Assembly: GCF_008801405.1 (NCBI RefSeq) | Contig: NZ_VZPV01000001.1 | Span: 434,001 to 498,000 of the forward strand | Origin: Ralstonia insidiosa | Lineage (GTDB): Bacteria > Pseudomonadota > Gammaproteobacteria > Burkholderiales > Burkholderiaceae | DNA: 64,000 nucleotides | Reading direction: 5' to 3' | In this document: one piece after another, positions 1-7,297 of the stretch | Position numbering within the stretch: the first letter of the stretch is position 1 | Layout: every line of letters begins with the position of its first letter | Program-made: the position numbers and the translations under genes | Notes under the pieces: generated by a model | What the model was told of the DNA's origin: nothing | What the model saw: the letters and a program-made list of their open reading frames with translations, nothing else | Databases searched by the model: none

Positions 1-2
1 AC

Positions 3-374
3 CGCCAGGGCCACATCAACAACGCCGTCTTTGCCACCTACCTGGAAACCGGCCGCGTTGAACTGCTCTTCAATCCCGACAACCCGCTGGCCGCACCCGG
101 CTGCGAGTTCGTCATCGCGCAGCTTGTGCTGGACTTCCGCAACGAGATCCTCTGGCCCGGCTCGGTGCAGATCGGCACGCGCGTCGCGCACATCGGGCGC
201 AGCTCGGTCAAGCTTGAGCAGGCCATCTTCCAGAACGGCCGCTGCGCTGCGACCTCGCAGTCGGTGATCGTGCAGATCGACGTCGCCACGCGCCAATCGG
301 CGGCGATTACCGATAGCGCACGGGCACGACTGGCCGCCCTGGTTGTGACCCCGGCCGGCGCGGAAACCGAGTAA
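3..374 (+). CDS. Acyl-CoA thioesterase, hotdog (4HBT) family, 5'-truncated
   Basis: The gene enters from the left edge, so its start is missing; 123 residues remain. The visible N-terminal part reads GHINNAVFATYLETGRVEL, the classic 4HBT active-site helix signature (GH.NN....Y.E..R) of YbgC/FcbC-like hotdog thioesterases. These hydrolyse acyl-CoA thioesters in the cytosol. The rest (VQIGTRVAHIGRSSVKLEQ, then AATSQSVIVQIDVATRQS) fits the long central helix and beta-sheet of the fold. The family is normally about 130-160 residues, so only a short N-terminal piece is lost. The acyl substrate cannot be told from sequence. The downstream gene is separated by 128 nt. Confidence 0.8.
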   Translation, partial: RQGHINNAVFATYLETGRVELLFNPDNPLAAPGCEFVIAQLVLDFRNEILWPGSVQIGTRVAHIGRSSVKLEQAIFQNGRCAATSQSVIVQIDVATRQSAAITDSARARLAALVVTPAGAETE

Positions 375-502
375 GCGAACGCGCGCTGCGTGACGCCCGG
401 TCGACGCAAACGACAGCGCGCGAAAATTTTTAACTTTGTTTGCGCTTCTGTCACTCGCCGGTGGGAAGATGGCTCTCCCTGTTCAAACATGCGGAGGTGA
501 CC

Positions 503-724
503 ATGGGACTGTTGGATGAAGTGGGCAAGATCGCCGGCGCCGTCGCCGCTGTTGAAGCCGCTGAAAAAGTCGATCCGGATGCTGGTCTGTTGACCAAGGG
601 CATCGCCGCCATTGCCGGTTTCAAGGGCGCGGGCGCACTGGAAGAGATGGTGGAAAAGAAAGACGAAGCCAAGGCCGATGGCGCCGAGGCTGCTCCGGAA
701 GATGGGGCTGCGCCGCAGGCTTGA
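503..724 (+). CDS. Small conserved-looking protein of unknown function (73 aa)
   Basis: I do not recognise this family. The ATG at 503 was chosen because an almost perfect Shine-Dalgarno (GGAGGTGA, 493-500) sits just upstream; an in-frame start at 440 has no such site. Residues 1-50 are Ala/Gly-rich and amphipathic (GLLTKGIAAIAGFKGAGALE), followed by a charged tail (EEMVEKKDEAKADG) and an acidic, Ala/Pro-rich end. There is no signal peptide or clear membrane span. It stands alone with its own strong terminator 30 nt downstream, so it is probably a monocistronic, well-translated small protein. Role unknown. Confidence 0.65.
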   Translation: MGLLDEVGKIAGAVAAVEAAEKVDPDAGLLTKGIAAIAGFKGAGALEEMVEKKDEAKADGAEAAPEDGAAPQA

Positions 725-752
725 TGCGCTTGCAGGCTCGAAAGGATTTGGG

Positions 753-779
753 GAACCCCGCCGGTTGGCGGGGTTTTTG
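753..779 (+). terminator. Intrinsic terminator of the 503-724 gene
   Basis: Perfect hairpin AACCCCGCC-GGTT-GGCGGGGTT followed directly by a T run, 30 nt after the stop codon. Confidence 0.85.
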
Positions 780-842
780 TTTGTGTGGAGACGGTCTCTA
801 ACAGTGCCCTGCGACTAGCTATATTGCGTTGCGTTTAACCGC

Positions 843-1130
843 TCAAGCCAGTCGCCGATATCCGGTACGCACAAGCGAAGCCTCAAGCCATGCACCTCCG
901 CGAACCCCGCAATAGATGTTCTTCACCAGAAAAAGGAGCGCCGCAACCATAGGCTGTCCCAGGGTCCACAGCAGTCCAGCGGTGGCGTCAATAGCGGTCA
1001 ATCGGCCACCCTGCTCGACCAAGCCCTCTGAGAATGCCCAGAACGTGCCGCACGCAAGAGCGGGCCAGTGGAGGCCGGTCTTGACCTTGCGTTCCGAAAG
1101 GACGGGGTGAATGTAGGTGTGTACGGGCAC
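843..1130 (-). CDS. DUF2628-like small membrane protein
   Basis: A protein of about 95 residues. The N-terminus (HTYIHPVLSERKVKTGLHWP) and the C-terminal motif (LEASLVRTGYRRLA) follow the DUF2628 pattern: a short N-terminal strand, a W-P-x-F/A-G-x-x-W helix start, and an ending like xxWxxxxLxxxGYR. One or two hydrophobic segments lie in the middle (FWAFSEGLVEQ; LLWTLGQPMVAALLFLV). I placed the start at a GTG at 1130 because family members begin only a few residues before this strand; an ATG at 1193 would add 21 residues that look like read-through. There is no clear ribosome binding site at either, so the start is uncertain. Function unknown. Confidence 0.55.
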   Translation of the reverse strand: MPVHTYIHPVLSERKVKTGLHWPALACGTFWAFSEGLVEQGGRLTAIDATAGLLWTLGQPMVAALLFLVKNIYCGVRGGAWLEASLVRTGYRRLA

Positions 1131-1353
1131 TGCTGTGCGAGGTGGTTGAGAGAAAGCCGCGCACATTCTCCGAGCCTGGGTTGGGGAAATCAATCGCCCT
1201 CAGTGGGGGCGTCAGGGTTCGGGGGCGGGGAGTCTTCGTAAGCTCGCTCGGCGAGCTATTCGCTGGCCAAAACGGCTTCCCAAGAAACGCCATGCAGTGC
1301 CCTGTGGCATCCTGAGCCCCGCAGATTTCTGACGCAATCCAACGGGAGCTGTC

Positions 1354-2010
1354 TTGAAGATCGACCACATCGCCTTCGCTGCGCAATCTCTCGACCAGGC
1401 GCGCGCGTATGCTTTGCAGAGGTTCGGCGTGAAGCTGCCAGCCGGCGGCAAGCATCCCTTGATGGGAACGCACAACCTGGTGACGCGGATTGCGCCGGGC
1501 ATCTTCCTCGAATTCATTGCCATTGACCCGGAGGCGCCTGTGCCAAACCGCACCCGCTGGTTTGCGCTGGACCGCCTTATGCAGGAAGGCAAGCTGGAAG
1601 ACGGGCCCCGATTGTTCGGCTGGGTTGCCAGCCTTCCCGGTTTGGCGCGCAACGCGACCGATCTATCGCAACACGAGTTGCTTGAGGTATCTCGCGGTGA
1701 TTTGCGATGGCACTTCTTTCATCGCAAGGATGGCGAGGCAGAAGCCGGTGGATGCCTGCCGGCCATGATCGACTGGGCCGGAGGCAAAAGCCCCGTCGAC
1801 AACATGCAGGATGTCGGCCTCCACCTGAATCAGTTCCAGCTCGCCCATCCGGAGATGGCCGCCATTCGCGCAAAGCTGGATGGACTGGGCTGGGATGCTG
1901 CCTGCCCGGAGAATCGGTATGTCGCATTTGCCGATGCGGCGCGGCCCGCATTGACGCTCGTGCTCGACACGCCGAATGGGCGCGTGCAGATCGAAGGCGG
2001 CGGCGTGTAA
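1354..2010 (+). CDS. Glyoxalase-like (VOC fold) domain protein
   Basis: 218 residues starting at a TTG with GGGAG about 6 nt upstream (MKIDHIAFAAQSLDQARAYA). The opening strand with DHIAFAA, followed by a GVKLPAGGKHPLMGTHN segment and the F-L-E-F-I-A-I-D strand, matches Glyoxalase_3 proteins (PF13468-like), which use the vicinal-oxygen-chelate fold. The His in DHIAF, the His in GTHN and the Glu in FLEFIAID are candidate metal ligands. A second half-domain (DVGLHLNQFQLAHPEMAAI to the C-terminus) completes the fold. Substrate unknown. It converges on the LysR gene, 17 nt from its stop codon. Confidence 0.75.
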   Translation: MKIDHIAFAAQSLDQARAYALQRFGVKLPAGGKHPLMGTHNLVTRIAPGIFLEFIAIDPEAPVPNRTRWFALDRLMQEGKLEDGPRLFGWVASLPGLARNATDLSQHELLEVSRGDLRWHFFHRKDGEAEAGGCLPAMIDWAGGKSPVDNMQDVGLHLNQFQLAHPEMAAIRAKLDGLGWDAACPENRYVAFADAARPALTLVLDTPNGRVQIEGGGV

Positions 2011-2027
2011 GAGCACGCGCGGGCCGG

Positions 2028-2936
2028 TCAGGCCGCGCGATCCCAACCGGTTCCGACCACGCGCCGCTCTCCGACCCGGTGCCGCGTAGAGAACCCTTCA
2101 CGAATACATTGCCCCAACGCCTGCGCCGCTGTACTCGCGCCCTGCGCGGGCAATAGCAGACTGATCGCAAACATCGGCAGTTCCGGTAGGCCGGCTTCCG
2201 GCCCGAGGATGTCGAGATCGGCCGGCACCGTCGGCGTCAGCCATGCCGTTACCGCCAAGCCGGTGCGCACCGTGGCGGTGGTCGCTTCGATGTTGCCGCT
2301 CTCAAACACCGTGCGCCATTCGATACCGTGCTCGCCCAGCACCTTGAGCACGCGGGCGCGGAAGGCGCAGCTCTCATCCACCATCGACAGGGGCAGCGGC
2401 CGCTTCGCATGCACGTTGCCGCCGCGCGCGCCCACCCACACCAGACGCTCCACGCACAGGCATTCACCGGTGGCTTCATCCACCGGGGCTTCGACCACGG
2501 CGACGTCCAGTTCGCCGCGCGTGATGCCCTCCGCAAGCTCGGGTGAGGTGCCGCACACGATGGTCAACTCCACCGATGGCCACGCTTCGGTAAACGCCTT
2601 GAAGATGGGTGGGAAGACGGTGCCGACCAGGTCATACGGCACGCCCAAACGCACCGGGCCCTGCAGCGGGCGTGCGGCCATATCAGCCCAGACTTCATCG
2701 TTGAGGGCGAGCAGGCGCTTGGCCCGGCCGAGGAAGCGCTCACCCGCGTGGGTAAGTTCGAGCCGGCGGCCGTCGCGCTCGAACAGGCGGCATTCGAAGG
2801 CATCTTCGAGCCGCTTGATCTGCTGGCTGACGGCGCCCTGCGTGAGGTGCAGCGCGTTGGCCGCCACCGTCATGCTGGCGTTTTCCGCCACGGCAACGAA
2901 GGTGCGGACGAGGGTGATGTCGAGGTTCTTGGCCAT
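2028..2936 (-). CDS. LysR-family transcriptional regulator
   Basis: 302 residues. Residues 1-65 form the winged helix-turn-helix (LVRTFVAVAENASMTVAANA, then LHLTQGAVSQQIKRLE). The rest is a LysR substrate-binding domain of the periplasmic-binding-protein fold. The ATG at 2936 is taken; a TTG one codon upstream is also possible. No Shine-Dalgarno is visible before either. It is divergent from the GMC oxidoreductase, with 181 nt between the starts, so that gene is the likely target. The effector is unknown. Repeats of TGCTAATGC lie in the shared promoter region (see the regulatory entry). Confidence 0.9.
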   Translation of the reverse strand: MAKNLDITLVRTFVAVAENASMTVAANALHLTQGAVSQQIKRLEDAFECRLFERDGRRLELTHAGERFLGRAKRLLALNDEVWADMAARPLQGPVRLGVPYDLVGTVFPPIFKAFTEAWPSVELTIVCGTSPELAEGITRGELDVAVVEAPVDEATGECLCVERLVWVGARGGNVHAKRPLPLSMVDESCAFRARVLKVLGEHGIEWRTVFESGNIEATTATVRTGLAVTAWLTPTVPADLDILGPEAGLPELPMFAISLLLPAQGASTAAQALGQCIREGFSTRHRVGERRVVGTGWDRAA

Positions 2937-2938
2937 CA

Positions 2939-2990
2939 ATGCATTCTAGGTGCTAATGCATCGGCACGAAAATCTTACCGTTGCTAATGC
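2939..2990. promoter_or_regulatory. Probable LysR operator region
   Basis: ATGCATT (2939-2945) and AATGCAT (2955-2961) form a perfect inverted repeat with a 9-nt spacer, right against the LysR start codon. The right arm lies in TGCTAATGC (2951-2959), which is repeated in direct orientation at 2982-2990, 31 bp away (about three helical turns). This arrangement is typical of autoregulated, divergent LysR promoters. The regulator assignment is inferred from position only. Confidence 0.45.
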
Positions 2991-3117
2991 CTTGGCGGTG
3001 CACAGCCTGCCACCGAACGATGCCTCTAATGCGGGGTAACCCCCACCGTTTGAAACAACCCATGGCGTCTACGATGTGAGGTCGAGTCCAAAAAAAAAGA
3101 CCGCTCCGGAGACATCC

Positions 3118-4836
3118 ATGGCCAACGATTCGCTCACCTTCGACTACGTCATCGTCGGCGCCGGCTCGGCTGGTTGCGCGCTGGCTGCTCGCCTGACCGA
3201 AGACCCGGAAGTGACGGTTGCCCTGCTCGAAGCCGGGCCGCACGACCACCACTTCTCAGTGTGGGTGCCGGCGGGGTGTGCCGCATCGCTGCCGTTCAAG
3301 AACAAGCGCAACTACGGGTTTGAGACCGTGCCCCAGCCCGGCCTGGGCGGGCGCCAGGGCTACCAGCCGCGTGGACGCGGGCTGGGCGGCAGCTCGTCGC
3401 TCAACGCGATGATCTACATCCGCGGCACGCACAACGATTACGACCACTGGGCTGCGCTCGGCTGCACCGGCTGGGGCTGGAACGACGTGCTGCCCTACTT
3501 CAAACGCTCCGAGGGCAACGAGCGCGTTGCCGGCCGCGATGACGACGCACTGCACGGCGGTACCGGCCCGCTGCACGTGAGCGACCTGCGCACCGGCAAC
3601 CCGATCGCCCGCCGCTTTGTGGATGCCGCCGCCGCCGCGGGTTATCGCCGCAACGACGATTTCAACGGTCCCGACCAGGAAGGCGTGGGCCCATACCAAG
3701 TCACGCAATACAACGGCGAGCGCTGGAACGCTGCACGCGCCTATCTGCATGGTGGCGACAAGACGGATGCCACCTACAACCGTGGCCGCCGCCAATTGAC
3801 GGTGCTGCCCGACACGCAGGCGCTACGTATCGTGTTCGAAGGCAAGCGCGCGACGGGCGTGGTGGTGGATCGCGGTGGCCGCACCGAGACCCTGCAGGCG
3901 CGGCGCGAGGTGATCGTGTCTTCCGGCGCATTCGGCTCACCGCAGTTGCTGATGGCCTCGGGTGTGGGGCCGGCCGAGCACCTGCGCTCACTCGGCATTC
4001 CGGTGGTGCAGGACCTGCCCGGCGTCGGCCAGAACCTGCAAGACCACCTCGACATCATCCTGCACAAGAAGACCTTCAACCTGGATCTGATCGGCTATTC
4101 ACTGCGCGGCAGCGTGCACATGCTGGGCGAGATCCTGCGTTATCGCCGCGAGCGGCGCGGCATGATCGCCACCAACTTTGCCGAGGCCGGCGGCTTCATC
4201 AAGAGCCGCCCCGATCTGGCCGAACCCGATCTGCAACTGCACTTCGTGGTCGCCATGGCCGACAACCACAACCGCACGTTCAACTACGGCCACGGCTATT
4301 CGTGCCACGTCTGCGTGCTGCGCCCGAAGAGCCGCGGCGAGGTGCGCCTGGCGACCACCGATACGCGTGACGCACCACTCATCGACCCGCGCTTCCTCTC
4401 CGACCCGGACGACATGAATGGCATGCTGGCAGGCTTCCGCGCGGTGAAGCGCATCTTCGCGCAGCAGCCGCTGGCCGAGCTGGGCGGGCGGGAACTGTAT
4501 TCGGGAGACATCCGTGGAGACGGCTCCGACGACGAAGCCGTGCGCGCACTGATCCGCCAGCACGCAGACACCATCTATCACCCGGTCGGCACCTGCAAGA
4601 TGGGCAGTGCAGACGATGCGATGGCCGTGGTCGATCCGGAATTGCGCGTACGCGGCGTGAGCGGCCTGCGCGTGATCGACGGCTCGGTCATGCCGACGCT
4701 GATTGGCGGCAACACCAACGCGCCCATCATCATGATTGCCGAGCGCGTGGCAGACCTGATCCGCCAAGGCGGGCGCCCGACGCTGAATGTAGTGGCAGGG
4801 ACTTCTGCGCAAACCACGCCGGCCGCGGTGCACTAA
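3118..4836 (+). CDS. GMC-family FAD oxidoreductase (choline dehydrogenase-like)
   Basis: 572 residues. The start is the ATG at 3118, preceded by CGGAGAC; an upstream in-frame GTG at 3076 adds residues encoded by an A-rich leader. The N-terminal dinucleotide-binding motif is VIVGAGSAGCALAARL. GMC signature 1 is RGRGLGGSSSLNAMIYIRG and signature 2 is SSGAFGSPQLLMASGVG. The C-terminal catalytic His/Asn region reads YHPVGTCKMG and NTNAPIIMIAERVADLI. Such enzymes oxidise alcohols such as choline or other primary alcohols to aldehydes using FAD. No betaine-aldehyde dehydrogenase is adjacent, so the substrate is open. It is probably controlled by the divergent LysR protein. Confidence 0.9.
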   Translation: MANDSLTFDYVIVGAGSAGCALAARLTEDPEVTVALLEAGPHDHHFSVWVPAGCAASLPFKNKRNYGFETVPQPGLGGRQGYQPRGRGLGGSSSLNAMIYIRGTHNDYDHWAALGCTGWGWNDVLPYFKRSEGNERVAGRDDDALHGGTGPLHVSDLRTGNPIARRFVDAAAAAGYRRNDDFNGPDQEGVGPYQVTQYNGERWNAARAYLHGGDKTDATYNRGRRQLTVLPDTQALRIVFEGKRATGVVVDRGGRTETLQARREVIVSSGAFGSPQLLMASGVGPAEHLRSLGIPVVQDLPGVGQNLQDHLDIILHKKTFNLDLIGYSLRGSVHMLGEILRYRRERRGMIATNFAEAGGFIKSRPDLAEPDLQLHFVVAMADNHNRTFNYGHGYSCHVCVLRPKSRGEVRLATTDTRDAPLIDPRFLSDPDDMNGMLAGFRAVKRIFAQQPLAELGGRELYSGDIRGDGSDDEAVRALIRQHADTIYHPVGTCKMGSADDAMAVVDPELRVRGVSGLRVIDGSVMPTLIGGNTNAPIIMIAERVADLIRQGGRPTLNVVAGTSAQTTPAAVH

Positions 4837-4897
4837 GCAACAGAACATGCCTTGGCGGTGAGGCTCGCACACCGACGGTGTGGCCGTACCCTGCCCT

Positions 4898-5090
4898 AGA
4901 TGGCGCCTTGAATTTCTGTTGCAGGGAGGAAAAAGAAGGGAGGCTGTTTGAGCGCAGCGAGTTTGCCTCCCTTCCCTCCCTGCGACATAAATTCAAGGGG
5001 AAGTCGCCATCTCGGGCGCGCCTCTCTTTGCTTACTTTCTCTGGCAAGACAGAGAAAGTGAGTCAGCCCCGGCAGGGGATGAAACAAGGG
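4898..5090. repeat. Intergenic repeat element with large imperfect hairpin
   Basis: AGATGGCG (4898-4905) pairs with CGCCATCT (5005-5012). Between them lie long imperfect inverted arms that share CCTTGAATTT, GCAGGGAGG and GGGAGGC with their complements. A second perfect hairpin, ACTTTCTCTG/CAGAGAAAGT, occupies 5034-5059. The unit ends with a 25-nt string (5066-5090) repeated 24/25 at 15293-15317. It fills the space between two convergent genes and sits 30 nt beyond the stop of the minus-strand binding-protein gene. It looks like a dispersed REP-type intergenic element. Confidence 0.6.
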
Positions 5091-5120
5091 ATGAACCAAC
5101 AACATCCATCCCCGCTCGGA

Positions 5121-6026
5121 TCAGTTACCAGCACTATCCGTCGGCGTATTGAACGAGTCCCGCAGCAAATAGCTCATCGGCACTTCCAAATTCACGCCAT
5201 TCGGCGGAATCGGCTGCTGAAACCACTTCTTGTAAAGCTTCGGCACCTCACCATCCACGATCAGCCGCGTCATCGACTGGTCGATCATCTTCTTGAACTC
5301 CGGATCCTGCTTGCTGAGCATGATCGCGTACGACGACACCAGCTGCGTCTTGCCAGCCACCGCAAAGTCCGCCGGGTTCTTCGACGTAGCACGCATGCCC
5401 GAGAGCAGGATGTCATCCCCCGCAAACGCATTGGCACGGCCATCCGCCAGCATGGCGAACGCGCTGCGCAGATCGTTGGCATCCACCACGCGCACCGTCA
5501 TGCCGCTCTCGTTGAGCTTGCGTGCCAGTTCAGCATTGGTCGACCCACGCGCCGCCACCACCGTCTTGCCGTTCAGGTCTTCCCACTGCTGGATGCCCGA
5601 ATTCGCCTTGACCAGCATGCGGCCCTTGGTGATGTAGTGCGGAATGGTGAAGGCCACCTTCTCGCGGCGATCCGGCGAGTTGTTGGTCGAGCCGCATTCC
5701 ATGTCGGCCTTGCCCGAGGCGATCACGTCCATACGGGTGGCGGCCGTCACCGGCACGTACTGCACCTTCAGGTCCGGGCGCTTGAGCGAGGTGCGCAGCG
5801 AATCGATCAGCCGTGAGCAGATGTCGATCGTGTAGCCGACCGGCTTGCTGCCGTCGAGGTACGAGAACGGGATGGAGTCTTCACGGTAGGCCACGTGCAC
5901 CGTGCCGGAATCGCGGATGCGATCGAGCGTCGGGGTAGCGGCCATTGCGTTGGAAGCAGAAACAGCAAAGAACGCCGCAGGAACGGCAAGCGCGGCCAGC
6001 AGCCACGTGCGCGCAGGGAACAGCAT
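5121..6026 (-). CDS. Polar amino-acid-type ABC transporter substrate-binding protein
   Basis: 301 residues. The ATG at 6026 was chosen because a Sec signal peptide follows at once (WLLAALAVPAAFFAVSASNA, cleavage near AMA-ATP); an ATG 25 codons upstream gives a non-signal extension. Mature SBP_bac_3 fold: YREDSIPFSYLDGSKPVGY is the ligand-pocket strand, then CGSTNNSPDRREKVAFT and VAARGSTNAELARKL. The family resembles GltI/PEB1 glutamate-aspartate binding proteins. No permease or ATPase gene is adjacent. It is paralogous to the gene downstream (6284-7180), with which it shares YKKWFQQPIPPNGV near the C-terminus. Confidence 0.88.
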   Translation of the reverse strand: MLFPARTWLLAALAVPAAFFAVSASNAMAATPTLDRIRDSGTVHVAYREDSIPFSYLDGSKPVGYTIDICSRLIDSLRTSLKRPDLKVQYVPVTAATRMDVIASGKADMECGSTNNSPDRREKVAFTIPHYITKGRMLVKANSGIQQWEDLNGKTVVAARGSTNAELARKLNESGMTVRVVDANDLRSAFAMLADGRANAFAGDDILLSGMRATSKNPADFAVAGKTQLVSSYAIMLSKQDPEFKKMIDQSMTRLIVDGEVPKLYKKWFQQPIPPNGVNLEVPMSYLLRDSFNTPTDSAGN

Positions 6027-6283
6027 CGTCAAAGGTCCTAGGAGAGGGTTAGGGCTATCTGGGCACGGCTGACCGTGTCGCTGCCCTGTCGACGCGGCCA
6101 TCTGAGCAATCGTTTGCTGGGCGGGGCCCGGCTCGATTGCGCAGAACTGGCTTGCGCGCCGCCACTCCCCCGGGGAATGCCAAAACGTGAAGCAATGTCA
6201 CGCGCCGCCATGGGCGCGCATTATGGCCTGATTGCGGGTATACCCTCAAGCACCTTCGCGGTGCATGGATTCCGGGTGTTGCG

Positions 6284-7180
6284 TCAGTCCGCCACCTTGT
6301 CGGTCGGGAACTTGAACGAGTCGCGCAGCAGGAAGCTCATCGGAATCTCCAGCTTGACGCCGTTGGGCGGAATGGGCTGCTGGAACCACTTCTTGTAGAG
6401 CTTCTCGGCCTCGCCATCGAGGATCGTGCGTGACATTGCCAGGTCGATCACCTTCTTGAACTCGGTATCGTCTTTGCTCAGCATGATCGCGTACGGCGCC
6501 ACCGCCAGGTTGCTGCCGACCACCACGTAGTCCGCCGGGTTGGGCGAGGTGGCCCGAAAGCCAAAGAGCAGCACGTCGTCCATCGCAAAGGCGTCAGCCT
6601 TGCCGGCGGCCACCATGCCGAAGGCCTCGGCGTGGTCCTTGGCCTCGATCACGTTGACCTTGAGCACACGCGCATCGGCCATCGCCTTGATCTGCCCGCC
6701 GTTGGTGCTGCCGCGTGTGGACACCACCGTCTTGTTGTTGAGGTCTTCCCAGCGGTGGATGCCCGAGCTGGTCTTCACCAGCATGCGGCTGCTGGCAATG
6801 TAATGCGGGATAGTGAACGCTACCTTTTCACGCCGCTCACGCGTGTTGTTGGTGGAGCCGCATTCCAGGTCCGCCCTGCCCTCGGTGATGGCGGCGATGC
6901 GCGTGGCGGGTGTCACGGCCACGTATTCCACCTTCAGCACCTTCAGGTCGGGTCGCTTGACCGCCACCTTGATCGCGTCGACCAGCCGCGCACACAGGTC
7001 GATCGAATACCCCATCGGCTTGCCGCCGTCGAGATAGGAAAACGGTACGGAGTTCTCCCGATACGCCAGCCGGACAATGCCGGTGTCGCGGATGCGGTCA
7101 AGCACGGGGGATGCAGCCAACGCCTGGAATGCGCACAACGCCAGGCCGGCCGCGAGCAAGGCGCGGGTCGGGTGCGGCAC
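6284..7180 (-). CDS. Polar amino-acid-type ABC transporter substrate-binding protein (paralog)
   Basis: 298 residues. A GTG at 7180 is preceded by AGGAGA at the right distance and begins a signal peptide (HPTRALLAAGLALCAFQALA). It has the same SBP_bac_3 architecture as the neighbour at 5121-6026: YRENSVPFSYLDGGKPMGY, CGSTNNTRERREKVAFT, STRGSTNGGQ, and YKKWFQQPIPPNGV close to the end. The two genes are clear tandem duplicates separated by 257 nt. No transporter membrane subunit is encoded nearby, so it must use a permease encoded elsewhere or act as a sensor. Ligand probably glutamate/aspartate-like, by family resemblance only. Confidence 0.88.
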   Translation of the reverse strand: MPHPTRALLAAGLALCAFQALAASPVLDRIRDTGIVRLAYRENSVPFSYLDGGKPMGYSIDLCARLVDAIKVAVKRPDLKVLKVEYVAVTPATRIAAITEGRADLECGSTNNTRERREKVAFTIPHYIASSRMLVKTSSGIHRWEDLNNKTVVSTRGSTNGGQIKAMADARVLKVNVIEAKDHAEAFGMVAAGKADAFAMDDVLLFGFRATSPNPADYVVVGSNLAVAPYAIMLSKDDTEFKKVIDLAMSRTILDGEAEKLYKKWFQQPIPPNGVKLEIPMSFLLRDSFKFPTDKVAD

Positions 7181-7297
7181 GTGGGATGTCTCCTGTTTGT
7201 TTGTTCTTTTTGTGCCGGGCGTGGGCGCACGGCCCACCTACCCTAGGCGATGCAGACTTTCATCGTGCTTTCACGCGGTTTGTGCTTCACGGATTCT

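Noticed and set aside
6236..6245. Palindrome GGGTATACCC (similar GGTATACC near 46958)
   Set aside because: Two short occurrences with no shared gene context; could be chance.
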